From the NCBI RefSeq assembly GCF_014297365.1, contig NZ_JACOQD010000002.1, positions 310,001 to 374,000 of the forward strand: DNA of 64,000 bases. The letters are read 5' to 3'. Positions 26,477 through 35,917 of this stretch are shown one piece after another (position 1 is the stretch's first letter; each line of letters begins with the position of its first letter). Under the pieces are notes generated by a model. The model made no database searches, was not told the DNA's origin, and was given only the letters and a program-made list of their open reading frames with translations. A program made the position numbers and the translations under genes. This DNA is from Winogradskyella echinorum. GTDB taxonomy: Bacteria > Bacteroidota > Bacteroidia > Flavobacteriales > Flavobacteriaceae.

Positions 26477-27964
26477 ATGAAAATTAGACTTACACTTCTA
26501 TCATTATTCAGTTTAGCACTCAGCTTTTCACAAGATTTAAAAATTCCTGTGGATACGGCTTATGTCTCTAATAATTCGGTTACAATTAAAGGGAAACAGA
26601 TTAATTATAAAGCAGAAACTGGTTTTCAGCCGGTTTGGGACGATGAAGGGAAAACCATTGCCTCATTGTACTACACATATTACAAGCGCACCAACGACGC
26701 AAAAGGCAACAAAAGACCAATTATCTATTCGTTTAATGGTGGTCCTGGTTCCGCTTCCGTTTGGATGCATATTGCTTATACAGGCCCTAAGATTTTAAAG
26801 ATTGATGATGAAGGTTATCCTATACAACCCTATGGAGTAAAGGATAACCCAAACTCTATTTTAGATGTTGCAGATATTGTATTTATAAATCCTGTAAATA
26901 CAGGCTATTCAAGGAAAATTGCTGATAAGAACGGGAAAATGCCAGACGATAAACTCTTTTTTGGTGTGAATGCAGACATTAAATATTTAGCGAGTTGGAT
27001 GAACACCTTTACGACAAGACACAACCGCTGGGAATCACCAAAATATATTATCGGAGAAAGCTATGGTGGCACACGCGTTATGGGTTTATCCTTAGAATTG
27101 CAGAATAGCCAATGGATGTATTTAAATGGCGTAATTATGGTATCTCCTGCAGATTATAAAGTGTTACGAGTTGGTGGACCATTATCATCTAGTTTAAATT
27201 TACCGTATTATACTGCTGCTGCGTGGTATCATAAGATGCTACCACCTGCACTTCAGGGTAAGGACTTGTTAGAGATTTTACCAGAAGCTGAACATTTTGC
27301 CATCAATGATTTAATGCCAGCGATTGCCAAAGGAGGTTTTATTACTGATGCAGAAAAGAATGCTATTGCAAAACAAATGAGTTATTATTCGGGCATATCA
27401 GAAAAAGTGATTGTACAACAAAATTTAGATGTTCCAAATCGGTTTTTCTGGAAAGAACTTCTTAGAGATAAAACGGGTGAAACAATTGGTCGATTAGATT
27501 CGAGATATATTGGTTTTGATAAGGTTGAAACAGGCATAAGTCCAGATTATAGCGCGGAATTAACGTCTTGGCTGCATTCTTTTACTCCAGCTATCAATTA
27601 TTACGTAAAAAATGAATTAGGCTTTAAAACAGATGTTAAATACAATGTGTTTGGCAATGTTGGTAATTGGGATAGAACAAATGATGACACAAGAGAAAAT
27701 CTACGACAAGCTATGGCTCAGAATCCTTATTTAAAAGTACTAACACAATCTGGATATTACGATGGAGCTACAACTTATTTCTCGGCAAAATATTCCCAAT
27801 GGCAAATAGATCCAAGCGGTAAAATGAAGGACCGATTTTCTTTTAAAGGTTACAGAAGTGGTCACATGATGTATTTACGAAATGAGGATTTAATAAAAGC
27901 CAATGAGGATTTAAGGGTATTTATTGAGAGTTCGCTTCCTAAAGGGAAATCGGCTAAGTATTAA
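26477..27964 (+). CDS. S10 family serine carboxypeptidase-like peptidase
   Basis: The protein has 495 residues with a signal peptide (about 1-18). It shows the oxyanion region 'FNGGPGSASVWMHIAYTGP', the nucleophile in 'IIGESYGGTRVMG', and a late His in 'GYRSGHMMYL', the order of an alpha/beta-hydrolase S10 triad. It is likely a periplasmic or outer-membrane C-terminal exopeptidase. REP-like palindromes lie on both sides of the gene. Confidence 0.93.
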   Translation: MKIRLTLLSLFSLALSFSQDLKIPVDTAYVSNNSVTIKGKQINYKAETGFQPVWDDEGKTIASLYYTYYKRTNDAKGNKRPIIYSFNGGPGSASVWMHIAYTGPKILKIDDEGYPIQPYGVKDNPNSILDVADIVFINPVNTGYSRKIADKNGKMPDDKLFFGVNADIKYLASWMNTFTTRHNRWESPKYIIGESYGGTRVMGLSLELQNSQWMYLNGVIMVSPADYKVLRVGGPLSSSLNLPYYTAAAWYHKMLPPALQGKDLLEILPEAEHFAINDLMPAIAKGGFITDAEKNAIAKQMSYYSGISEKVIVQQNLDVPNRFFWKELLRDKTGETIGRLDSRYIGFDKVETGISPDYSAELTSWLHSFTPAINYYVKNELGFKTDVKYNVFGNVGNWDRTNDDTRENLRQAMAQNPYLKVLTQSGYYDGATTYFSAKYSQWQIDPSGKMKDRFSFKGYRSGHMMYLRNEDLIKANEDLRVFIESSLPKGKSAKY

Positions 27965-27969
27965 TTTGA

Positions 27970-28143
27970 TAATGTTTATGCGGAACTTGTTTCAGTATCT
28001 AAAACTTTAAACGAACTAACAATCTATTAGATTCTGAAATAAATTCAGAATGACAAAATAGAGACTTTTGTTTTCATTAGTTGAACTTTATTAAAACTAT
28101 AACTTTAATGTTGTCATGCTGAACTTGTTTCAGCATCTTAAAT
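27970..28143. repeat. REP-like palindromes (group 2)
   Basis: A unit at 27978-28000 (GCGGAACTTGTTTCAGTATC) is paired with the mirror unit AGATTCTGAAATAAATTCAG plus AATGACA at 28029-28055, and a further unit with TGTCATGCTGAACTTGTTT is at 28111-28139. These lie between the S10 peptidase and the GIY-YIG gene and carry the same TGTCA/TGACA outer bases as group 1. Confidence 0.75.
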
Positions 28144-28164
28144 ATTCTCACATCAAACTATACC

Positions 28165-28470
28165 ATGCCAAAACGTGATTATCATAACTACTGGGTTTAC
28201 ATCATCACAAACAAACCAAACGGCGTCTTATATACCGGATTCACAGGTGGAATAGATGACAGAATGGAAAAGCACACTGAAGGCATAGGTAGTTATTTTA
28301 CATCGAAGTACAAACTAAAGAAATTGGTTTATTTTGAAGAGTTTCAATATGTTGAAGATGCGATAAAAAGAGAGAAACAGATTAAGAATTGGAAACGTCA
28401 ATGGAAAATCAATTTGATTGAAGAGACAAATCCAAGTTGGGAAGATTTGTGGGACAGATTAGGTTCTTAA
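28165..28470 (+). CDS. small GIY-YIG endonuclease (UPF0213-like)
   Basis: The protein has 101 residues. The GIY and YIG motifs appear as 'WVYIITNKPNGVLYTGFT', followed by 'IDDRMEKHTEGIGSYFTSKYK' with the catalytic-type Arg and His, and 'VEDAIKREKQIKNWKRQWK' with the metal-binding Glu in 'KREKQIK'. It is a complete single-domain nuclease. REP-like palindromes lie within 25 bp upstream and 20 bp downstream, a setting that recalls REP-associated nucleases, although a GIY-YIG enzyme is not the classical RAYT. Confidence 0.88.
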   Translation: MPKRDYHNYWVYIITNKPNGVLYTGFTGGIDDRMEKHTEGIGSYFTSKYKLKKLVYFEEFQYVEDAIKREKQIKNWKRQWKINLIEETNPSWEDLWDRLGS

Positions 28471-28487
28471 ACGTTATAAACAAAATC

Positions 28488-28687
28488 GTTGTCATGCAGG
28501 ACTTGGTTCAAACTATAATTTCAATTGTTGTCATGCTGAACTAGTTTCAGCATCTTAAACATAAAACAAACTAACAATAAACTAGATCTTGAAACAAGTT
28601 CAGGATAACAAAACAAAAAAAAGCTTCCAAATTGGAAGCCTTTTTTAAATAAGAATAAGATTCTTCGCTACGCTCAGAATGACATAA
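28488..28687. repeat. REP-like palindromes (group 3)
   Basis: Units occur at 28488-28512 (degenerate), 28528-28556 (TGTCATGCTGAACTAGTTT) with the mirror unit AGATCTTGAAACAAGTTCAG at 28584-28603 ending GGATAACA, and a shortened unit at 28658-28684 (AGATTCTTCGCTACGCTCAG then AATGACA). The terminator at 28617-28646 lies between the last two. No gene is present. Confidence 0.7.
28617..28646 (-). terminator. terminator of the M61 peptidase gene
   Basis: GCTTCCAA pairs with TTGGAAGC (28623-28639), flanked by A and T runs. On the minus strand the stem is followed by eight T. It lies 43 bp after the stop of the M61 peptidase gene. Confidence 0.8.
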
Positions 28688-28688
28688 T

Positions 28689-30581
28689 TTATCCTTTTAA
28701 CCAAGCAGCTCTTACAGCCGTTTGGGCTTCAGTAGCATTTTCGTCTTCTATTAAACCTTCACTCTTAGCGGTTGCTTTAGTTAAAGTTGCTTTAATCACT
28801 ACCGGCTCACCATTACGCTCTAAGTCCATTGTTATTTCTTGTCCTGGTTGCCACATAAACATACCACCTATAACTTGTTGTGCATTTTCTAAAGTTAATT
28901 CTGAACCATCTACTTTCTTAATGATATCACCTGCTTGTATACCTTGAGATTTCCAAAATGAATTCTTTAAAGCCATTGGAGAAAAGAAAATTTGACCTTT
29001 CTCTTGGTCAGCATCAAAAATTATATTTTGTCCACCAGCAAAAATATAGTTTGTGTCTACTTCAGCTTCACCTAAAGTTAAACCAACCATTTCAAAAAAC
29101 TCATTGTAGTTAATTGGTACATCACCTTCTACATGTGTCTTTAAAAATTCACCAACACTTGGGTAAGTCATTGCTGTAATTTCAGCAATGAGATTATCAT
29201 CTACAAATGGTTTTTCTTTACCATATTTAGCAGAAAGTTCTTTCATTAAAGATAACATGCTTCTGTTACCATCACTTTCTTTACGCATTAAAATATCAAT
29301 ACACATACCAATTAACGCACCTTTCATGTATACATTATAATATTGTGAGGCATAAGGCTCATCCAATACATTTTCACTCATTATAGTAAAACTCATCGCA
29401 TCATCTAAATTTTTAGAGGTGCCAATTTTTTGCATAATTGTATTGTAAAATGTTGGCGCATCTACCAATCCTTCATACACTTGAAAGTGTTGCGCAAAAT
29501 ACTCAGTTACACCTTCGTACATCCATAAATGCTTAGAAAAGGTTGGTTTATTATAATCAAAATAATGTACATCTTCAGAATGTACAGATAATGGTGTTAC
29601 AATATGAAAAAACTCGTGCGCAACTACATCTATAATTGAAGATGCTAATCCTTCTTTAGAAGAAGATTCTGGTAATACCACTACTGTTGACGTATGGTGT
29701 TCTAAAGCTCCAAATCCTTTTGGTGCTGTTTCAGAACCATCCGATAAGTACAAGTATATATCATAACGAGGAGTACTATTTACATCTCCTAAATACTCTT
29801 TTTGAGCTTGCATCATTTTATATACAGTCTCTTTCTGGCTCGCAGCAGTATGTACCTTATTTGGTGAATATACACTTAATACAATTTTAATATCACCAAC
29901 CATAAATTCTTCAACATCTAAATTTCCATACATCATTGGGTTATCTGTAATGTCAAAATAACGTTGTGCAAAATAGCTACTTGTAATAGATTTACCATCA
30001 GCACTAGATTTAGTTCCTTTATTTTCTAAAGCCGAAGTTCTTACAAAAGTAGCTGGAGCTGTAACATCTAGAGCATATTGATTATTTTTTAAAGAATCAA
30101 AATAACCTATAAAACCATGAAGATTTAAAACGTAATTGTCTTCTTCTATATTAGTACCCGATGGAGAAAATGGTTGCTCACCTCCTATTCCACCTGTAGA
30201 TTCTATATCAAAAGTATCATTAACATAATACTCAATCTTATCTAATTTAGTAGCGTCAGTAATGGTCCAAGTATTGGTATCCACTTTAGAAACAGTTAAT
30301 TCATTTCCGTCGTAATCTAAGGCCTTAAAATCATCTACATACTTTCCAAAATCACTTACAGAATATGTTCCTTGTACTACTCTTGGTAATCTATATGTTA
30401 CTGTTTCTGTTGTAAAACGTCCTGGATTAATAGTTACTGGCACTTTATCATCAACCACTGCTGTTAAATCTAAAGCGGTTTCAATTGGATTGCTTACTGC
30501 TAAATCATCTACTTTTGGTTTGGTAGATCCACAGCCTACCAAAATTACACTTAAGCCAAGTATGGCTAAATAATTCTTCAT
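28689..30581 (-). CDS. M61 family metallopeptidase with PDZ domain (lipoprotein)
   Basis: The protein has 630 residues with a lipoprotein signal ('SVILVGCGSTK'). The zinc motif HEFFH is at about residue 319 in 'VVAHEFFHIVTPL', with the third ligand Glu in 'MYEGVTEYFAQHF'. The N-terminal ~220 residues are the beta domain of M61 proteins, and the C-terminal ~110 form a PDZ domain ('GIQAGDIIKKVDGSELTLENAQQVI'). It is related to glycyl aminopeptidase and faces the periplasm or cell surface. Its own terminator lies at 28617-28646. Confidence 0.95.
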   Translation of the reverse strand: MKNYLAILGLSVILVGCGSTKPKVDDLAVSNPIETALDLTAVVDDKVPVTINPGRFTTETVTYRLPRVVQGTYSVSDFGKYVDDFKALDYDGNELTVSKVDTNTWTITDATKLDKIEYYVNDTFDIESTGGIGGEQPFSPSGTNIEEDNYVLNLHGFIGYFDSLKNNQYALDVTAPATFVRTSALENKGTKSSADGKSITSSYFAQRYFDITDNPMMYGNLDVEEFMVGDIKIVLSVYSPNKVHTAASQKETVYKMMQAQKEYLGDVNSTPRYDIYLYLSDGSETAPKGFGALEHHTSTVVVLPESSSKEGLASSIIDVVAHEFFHIVTPLSVHSEDVHYFDYNKPTFSKHLWMYEGVTEYFAQHFQVYEGLVDAPTFYNTIMQKIGTSKNLDDAMSFTIMSENVLDEPYASQYYNVYMKGALIGMCIDILMRKESDGNRSMLSLMKELSAKYGKEKPFVDDNLIAEITAMTYPSVGEFLKTHVEGDVPINYNEFFEMVGLTLGEAEVDTNYIFAGGQNIIFDADQEKGQIFFSPMALKNSFWKSQGIQAGDIIKKVDGSELTLENAQQVIGGMFMWQPGQEITMDLERNGEPVVIKATLTKATAKSEGLIEDENATEAQTAVRAAWLKG

Positions 30582-30665
30582 GTTTAAATTTTTATTTTTT
30601 TACTAGTCTTGCAAATCTACAATCTGTTACCACTTAAAATCTAAAGGTTTTGTTAAATTCGCACC

Positions 30666-31673
30666 ATGTCAGAGTCTCTAGTTAGCATATTAGTTCCATT
30701 TAAAAATACAGAAACCTTTATACGAGAATGTGTTGAGTCCATTATTTGTCAAACATACCAAAACTGGGAAGCTATTTTTATAGATGATAACTCTGATGAT
30801 TCTTCATTTAAAATTGTCGATCATATTGCGCAGCAAGATAAAAGAATAAAACTTTATAAAAATAATAACTCAGGCATTATTTCTGCGCTTCAAACTGCCT
30901 ACAGCTATTCTCAAGGTGTTTATATTACAAGAATGGATAGTGATGATGTAATGACATCTATTAGGCTTGAAACTATGGTTAACAATCTTAAAAAATATGG
31001 CAAAAACCATTTAGCAGTTGGAAAAGTAAAATATTTTAGAGCCGATGGTCTTAGTGATGGCTTTGCACGTTACGAGCAATGGTTGAATACATTAACCCAA
31101 ACTGGCAGTAATTATTCTGAAATTTATAAAGAATGTGTTATTCCTTCTCCATGTTGGATGCTACATCGCGATGATTTTGAAGCCTGTGATGGTTTTAACC
31201 CTAATCGTTATCCCGAAGATTACGATTTAGCGTTTCGGTTTTATAAAGCTGATTATACTTGTATTCCTTGTGACAAAGTGCTACTGTATTGGCGAGATTA
31301 TAGTACGCGCACATCGCGAACACATATTCATTATGCAGAAAATTCGTTTCTCGATCTTAAAGTACTTTACTTTTTAGATTTAAATTATGATGCCTCAAGG
31401 CCACTAGCAATTTGGGGAGCTGGTGCAAAAGGAAAAACACTTGCAAAAATACTCATTGAAGAAAAAATACCATTTTACTGGATTTGCGACAACCCTAAAA
31501 AAATAGGAAAACACATTTACGATCAGAAACTTTTAAATTTTGATTATCTCACAGAACTTAAGAATCCTCAAAGCATTGTGACTGTTGCAAATAATGATGC
31601 ACAAACAGAGATAAAAACTTATTTTGAAACTCAAAATATGCGGCCAATACTAGATTATTTCTTTTTCTGTTAA
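30666..31673 (+). CDS. family 2 glycosyltransferase with C-terminal Rossmann-like domain
   Basis: The protein has 335 residues. Residues 1-~210 are a GT-A transferase: 'VSILVPFKNTETFIRECVESII', the DxD-type metal site in 'ITRMDSDDVMTS', and 'NPNRYPEDYDLAFRFYKA'. The C-terminal ~100 residues ('PLAIWGAGAKGKTLAKILIEE') form a Gly-rich nucleotide- or sugar-binding fold seen in some Bacteroidota transferases. No membrane helix. Acceptor unknown; it stands 89 bp before the BatA gene and may head that run. Confidence 0.92.
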   Translation: MSESLVSILVPFKNTETFIRECVESIICQTYQNWEAIFIDDNSDDSSFKIVDHIAQQDKRIKLYKNNNSGIISALQTAYSYSQGVYITRMDSDDVMTSIRLETMVNNLKKYGKNHLAVGKVKYFRADGLSDGFARYEQWLNTLTQTGSNYSEIYKECVIPSPCWMLHRDDFEACDGFNPNRYPEDYDLAFRFYKADYTCIPCDKVLLYWRDYSTRTSRTHIHYAENSFLDLKVLYFLDLNYDASRPLAIWGAGAKGKTLAKILIEEKIPFYWICDNPKKIGKHIYDQKLLNFDYLTELKNPQSIVTVANNDAQTEIKTYFETQNMRPILDYFFFC

Positions 31674-31762
31674 AATTCTCAAAAGCTAAATGTAGTTATC
31701 GCTTTGCATTTTCTATATTTGATGCATTCAGACTTTATAGGTCTCCAAACATAAAATCAGGA

Positions 31763-33688
31763 ATGCAGTTTAAACACCCAGAATTACTTTACGCCTTATT
31801 ATTACTGGTTATTCCTATTCTTATTCATTTATTTCAACTACGTCGTTTTCAAAAAGTTGAATTTACTAATGTAAAGTTTCTAAAGTCTGTAAAACTTCAA
31901 ACTCGAAAAAGCTCTCAATTAAAAAAATGGTTAACCTTACTCACTAGGATGTTACTATTAGCTTGTGCAATAATTGCTTTTGCTCAACCATTTATTCCAA
32001 ATACCGAAGATTTTAATGACACTCAAGAAACGGTTATATACTTAGACAATTCATTTAGTATGCAAGCTAAAGGCAGTAACGGCACTTTACTTAATGAAGC
32101 TATACAAGATATTATAAACACCTTGCCAGAGGATGAAGTTATTAGTCTATTTACTAATGATGAAACCTACACAAATACTACTGTTAAGGCTTTAAAAAAT
32201 GATTTAATACAATTAACGCATTCACCATCTCAACTTAATTATGATGCCGTTTATTTAAAAGGAAAACAGTTGTTTTCTAAAGATGAAGCTGCTACAAAAA
32301 ATCTGGTTTTGGTATCCGATTTTCAACAGAATGGAAATCCATTAAAGTTTCAACCAGATAGTACGTTGCAATTAAAATTAGTACAGCCAAAATCAAATTT
32401 GGTTTCTAATATTAGTATAGATAGTCTTTACGTATCAAACGTATCAGCTGAAACTCTGGATGTTAATGTAGTGTTATCCAACCAATCCTCTCCTATAGAT
32501 AATATTTCTGTTTCGTTATTTAATGATGATATTTTACTTGCAAAAAGTGCTATTAGTATTGATAAAAAAGAAGAAACGACCTTTACTGTACCTAATAATA
32601 CTATTATAAACGGCAAACTTGTTATTGATGATGCCAATTTACAATACGATAATACCTTTTATTTTAATATCAATTCTAAACCAAAAATTAAGGTTTTAGC
32701 AATCAATGGAAATTCAGACGATTCGTTTTTAAAACGCATTTATACAAATGATGAATTTGACTATAAAAGTTTCAAATTAAATGCGCTTAATTTTAATCTA
32801 ATACCAGATCAAAATTTAATAATTATTAATGAAATTGATATTGTTTCAGATGCACTTATAACTGCTATTAACGCTTTTAAAAAAGACGGAGGTTATACTT
32901 TAATTATCCCTTCAAAAAATATTGACTTAAAATCTTACAATCAAGTATTTAACAACTTAAATATTTCTAATTACGCAGCCGTAAACACCAATGAAAAACG
33001 AATTACAAGTATTAATTATAACCATCCACTTTTAACTAATGCATTTTACTCTAAGGTCACTAATTTTCAGTATCCAAAAGTAGATATGTCTTATCAATTT
33101 TCATCTAACGCAAATAGTGTTTTATCTTATGAAGATGGCTCACCTTTTTTAGTTGGAAACGGTCATAATTTCGCTTTTTCTTCGGCATTAAACTCAGATA
33201 ATTCAAATTTTAAAAACTCTCAGCTTATTGTTCCTGTGCTATATAATATGGGTTTACAAAGTTTAAAACTCTCTAAATTATATTACACCATTGGAAAACC
33301 TAACTCAATAGCAATCAACACGGTAATTGGACAAGATGATATTTTAACGCTTGCTTCTAATGAAGAATCAATCATTCCGTTACAAAAAACTTATAGTAAA
33401 TCTGTGGTTATGGAAACTGACGATTTACCAAACAAAGCAGGTATTTTTAGCGTAAAAAATAAAGACGTTACACTTCAAAACCTTAGCTTTAATTACAATA
33501 GAAGTGAAAGTAATCTCAGCTATTATGACTTAAACCAGTTAGAAAATGCTTCGGTAGATTCTAATCTAGCCACAACCATTAATACTATAAAAAGTAGCAC
33601 AACTATTAATGCGTTATGGAAATGGTTTGTTATTTTTGCGCTAGTATTTTTAATTATTGAAATACTATTACTAAAATATCTTAAATGA
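31763..33688 (+). CDS. BatA-type protein with vWA domain
   Basis: The protein has 641 residues. The N-terminal two membrane helices ('LLYALLLLVIPILIHLFQLRRF' and 'LLTRMLLLACAIIAFAQPF') are the BatA/TIGR02226 module. A vWA domain begins at ~85 with the MIDAS 'YLDNSFSMQ' (D-x-S-x-S). The middle is periplasmic beta sequence and a final helix (about 617-638) anchors the C-terminus. Related proteins belong to Bacteroides aerotolerance operons, but other bat genes are not present here. Its stop overlaps the dihydroorotase-like ATG (ATGA), so translation is coupled. Confidence 0.92.
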   Translation: MQFKHPELLYALLLLVIPILIHLFQLRRFQKVEFTNVKFLKSVKLQTRKSSQLKKWLTLLTRMLLLACAIIAFAQPFIPNTEDFNDTQETVIYLDNSFSMQAKGSNGTLLNEAIQDIINTLPEDEVISLFTNDETYTNTTVKALKNDLIQLTHSPSQLNYDAVYLKGKQLFSKDEAATKNLVLVSDFQQNGNPLKFQPDSTLQLKLVQPKSNLVSNISIDSLYVSNVSAETLDVNVVLSNQSSPIDNISVSLFNDDILLAKSAISIDKKEETTFTVPNNTIINGKLVIDDANLQYDNTFYFNINSKPKIKVLAINGNSDDSFLKRIYTNDEFDYKSFKLNALNFNLIPDQNLIIINEIDIVSDALITAINAFKKDGGYTLIIPSKNIDLKSYNQVFNNLNISNYAAVNTNEKRITSINYNHPLLTNAFYSKVTNFQYPKVDMSYQFSSNANSVLSYEDGSPFLVGNGHNFAFSSALNSDNSNFKNSQLIVPVLYNMGLQSLKLSKLYYTIGKPNSIAINTVIGQDDILTLASNEESIIPLQKTYSKSVVMETDDLPNKAGIFSVKNKDVTLQNLSFNYNRSESNLSYYDLNQLENASVDSNLATTINTIKSSTTINALWKWFVIFALVFLIIEILLLKYLK

Positions 33689-34938
33689 ACGCACTCATAA
33701 AATCTGCAACCATAGTTGATTCTAAAAGTGATTTTCACAATGAAACGGTTGATATTTTAATTGAAAAAGGACGCATTACCAAGATTTCTAAACGCATTCC
33801 CAATCCCAAAAATTACAGAGAAATAAAACTAGATAACTTGCATGTATCACAAGGTTGGTTTGATAGTAGTGTATCTTTTGGTGAACCTGGCTACGAAGAA
33901 CGCGAAATAATAAGTAACGGCTTAAAAACGGCCGCTAACTCAGGATTTACTTCTGTAGCACTTAATGCAAATTCTAATCCTGTAATAGATAGCTATGCAG
34001 ATATAACATTTGTTAAGTCTAAAGCAAATGACAATGCCGTTAACCTCTATCCTATTGGTGCATTGACACAAGGAAGTAAAGGAGAAGATTTAGCTGAATT
34101 ATTTGATATGACAAATGCAGGAGCTGTTGCGTTTTATGATTATCAAAATCCAATATCTAATCCAAACCTTATGAAGATTGCGTTGCAATATGCGAGTAAT
34201 TTTAATGGATTAGTATGTTCTTTTCCACAAGAATCTAAAATCTCTGGAAATGGTGTTGCCAATGAGCATATTAATAGCACTAAGTTAGGATTAAAAGGAA
34301 ATCCGGCTCTAGCGGAAGAATTACAAGTAGCTCGAGACTTGTTTCTACTAGAATATACAGAAGGCAAACTTCACATACCTACAATTTCTACTGCAAAGTC
34401 TGTTGAATTGATTAAAGCTGCAAAAGCAAAGAAACTGAATGTATCTTGTAGTGTAGCTATTCATAATTTAATTTTAACTGACGATAGTTTAGATGGTTTT
34501 GATACGAGATACAAAGTATTACCACCATTACGTACACAAACAGATTGTAACGCTTTAATTGAAGGTTTAAAAGATGGCACCATAGATATGGTAACTACAG
34601 ACCATAACCCAATTGATATAGAAGATAAAAAGATAGAGTTCGATTATGCTAAATATGGCACCATTGGTTTAGAGTCGGCATTTGGTGCGCTTCAAACTTT
34701 ATTTACAACAAAAAAATCTATAGCCTTATTAACTCAGGGAAAATCTAGATTTGGCGTTTCAGAATCTACCATTAACGAAGGTGAACAAGCTGACTTAAGC
34801 CTGTTTAATCCAGATATAAATTACGAGTTTAATAAATCGCACATTACTTCGAGATCTAAAAATAGTGCATTTTTAGGACAGACTCTAAAAGGCAAAACTT
34901 ACGGCATTGTTGCCAACAATAAAATTGTTTTAAAATAA
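33685..34938 (+). CDS. dihydroorotase homologue with degraded active site
   Basis: The protein has 417 residues and the amidohydrolase fold of PyrC. The usual D-x-H-x-H-x-R-E-P-G is here 'FDSSVSFGEPG': both metal His are Ser and the substrate-binding Arg is Gly. 'TTDHNPIDIEDKK' keeps the Asp but loses the later His. It is therefore likely inactive, as in the PyrC' partners that scaffold aspartate carbamoyltransferase. It overlaps the BatA gene by 4 bp and the DUF4870-like gene by 1 bp. Confidence 0.88.
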   Translation: MNALIKSATIVDSKSDFHNETVDILIEKGRITKISKRIPNPKNYREIKLDNLHVSQGWFDSSVSFGEPGYEEREIISNGLKTAANSGFTSVALNANSNPVIDSYADITFVKSKANDNAVNLYPIGALTQGSKGEDLAELFDMTNAGAVAFYDYQNPISNPNLMKIALQYASNFNGLVCSFPQESKISGNGVANEHINSTKLGLKGNPALAEELQVARDLFLLEYTEGKLHIPTISTAKSVELIKAAKAKKLNVSCSVAIHNLILTDDSLDGFDTRYKVLPPLRTQTDCNALIEGLKDGTIDMVTTDHNPIDIEDKKIEFDYAKYGTIGLESAFGALQTLFTTKKSIALLTQGKSRFGVSESTINEGEQADLSLFNPDINYEFNKSHITSRSKNSAFLGQTLKGKTYGIVANNKIVLK

Positions 34939-35270
34939 TGGACCAGAATACAGTTGAAGATGGTAAGCAAATGAGCATCATTGCTTACATAACATTGATA
35001 GGTACTTTAATTGCTTTTTTTACAAATCAAGAAAAACGTAATGCTTTCACTTCTTTTCACATAAGACAAGCACTTGGCTTATGGCTTTTATTTATGGCTA
35101 TGGGATATGTTGTCGGCATTTTTGATAATTGGAATATCACATATTCTTGGTGGATCTTTTTCTCGGTACTATTTATTTATGGTATTATCGGAGCAATTAA
35201 TGGCAAAGCCAATAAAGTTCCTTTGCTTGGTGACGTATTTCAGAAAATTTTTAAATCTATAGGACAATAA
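34938..35270 (+). CDS. DUF4870-like small membrane protein
   Basis: The protein has 110 residues with three hydrophobic segments (about 14-27, 46-61, 70-85). 'KQMSIIAYITLIGTLIAF', 'FTSFHIRQALGLWLLF' and 'ANGKANKVPLLG'-type elements resemble the DUF4870/Tic20-like membrane family. Function unknown. It lies directly between the dihydroorotase-like and esterase genes, with overlap and a 2-bp gap. Confidence 0.8.
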   Translation: MDQNTVEDGKQMSIIAYITLIGTLIAFFTNQEKRNAFTSFHIRQALGLWLLFMAMGYVVGIFDNWNITYSWWIFFSVLFIYGIIGAINGKANKVPLLGDVFQKIFKSIGQ

Positions 35271-35272
35271 AC

Positions 35273-35917
35273 ATGTCGAACCTACACTATATTACAAGAC
35301 CATCGTCTTTAAAAGAAAACGCTCCCTTACTAATTATGTGTCATGGTTATGGTAGTGATGAAAATGACTTGTTTTCATTTGGCTCAGAATTACCAGAAGA
35401 ATTAATGATTATTTCTTTAAGAGCACCATATGCTATGCAACCTTACGGAAATGCATGGTATGCTATTAATTTTGATGCAGAAAAAGGAAAATGGAATGAC
35501 AATGAACAAGCAAAGCAGTCCGTTGATTTAATTGCAGAATTTATTGATTATGCTTGTAAAACTTACGCTGTAGATTCTAATAACGTTACACTATTAGGTT
35601 TTAGTCAAGGTACTATTTTAAGTTATGCTGTAGCCTTAACCTATCCTATTAAAGTAAAAAATATAGTAGCCTTAAGCGGTTATATTAATGAAGACATTTT
35701 ACCTGATTCTATTAAAAATAATGATGTTTCTCATTTAAATTTCTTCTGTTCTCATGGATCAGTTGACCAAGTGATACCTGTTGATTGGGCAAGAAAAGCA
35801 CCAGAGTTTTTAAAAGCTTTAAATATCAACCATACTTATTCTGAATATCCTGTAGGACACGGAGTGGCTCCACAAAATTTTTATGACTTTAAGAATTGGT
35901 TGATTACATATATCTAA
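35273..35917 (+). CDS. phospholipase/carboxylesterase (alpha/beta hydrolase)
   Basis: The protein has 214 residues and no signal peptide. The triad is visible as Ser in 'TLLGFSQGTILSYA' (G-x-S-x-G), Asp in 'SHGSVDQVIPVDW' and His in 'YPVGHGVAPQN'. Opening 'PLLIMCHGYGSDENDLFSF' holds the oxyanion loop. This is the abhydrolase_2 group, related to lysophospholipases and carboxylesterases. It is the last gene of the 30.7-35.9 kb run and converges on the 168-residue gene with a 4-bp overlap. Confidence 0.93.
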   Translation: MSNLHYITRPSSLKENAPLLIMCHGYGSDENDLFSFGSELPEELMIISLRAPYAMQPYGNAWYAINFDAEKGKWNDNEQAKQSVDLIAEFIDYACKTYAVDSNNVTLLGFSQGTILSYAVALTYPIKVKNIVALSGYINEDILPDSIKNNDVSHLNFFCSHGSVDQVIPVDWARKAPEFLKALNINHTYSEYPVGHGVAPQNFYDFKNWLITYI

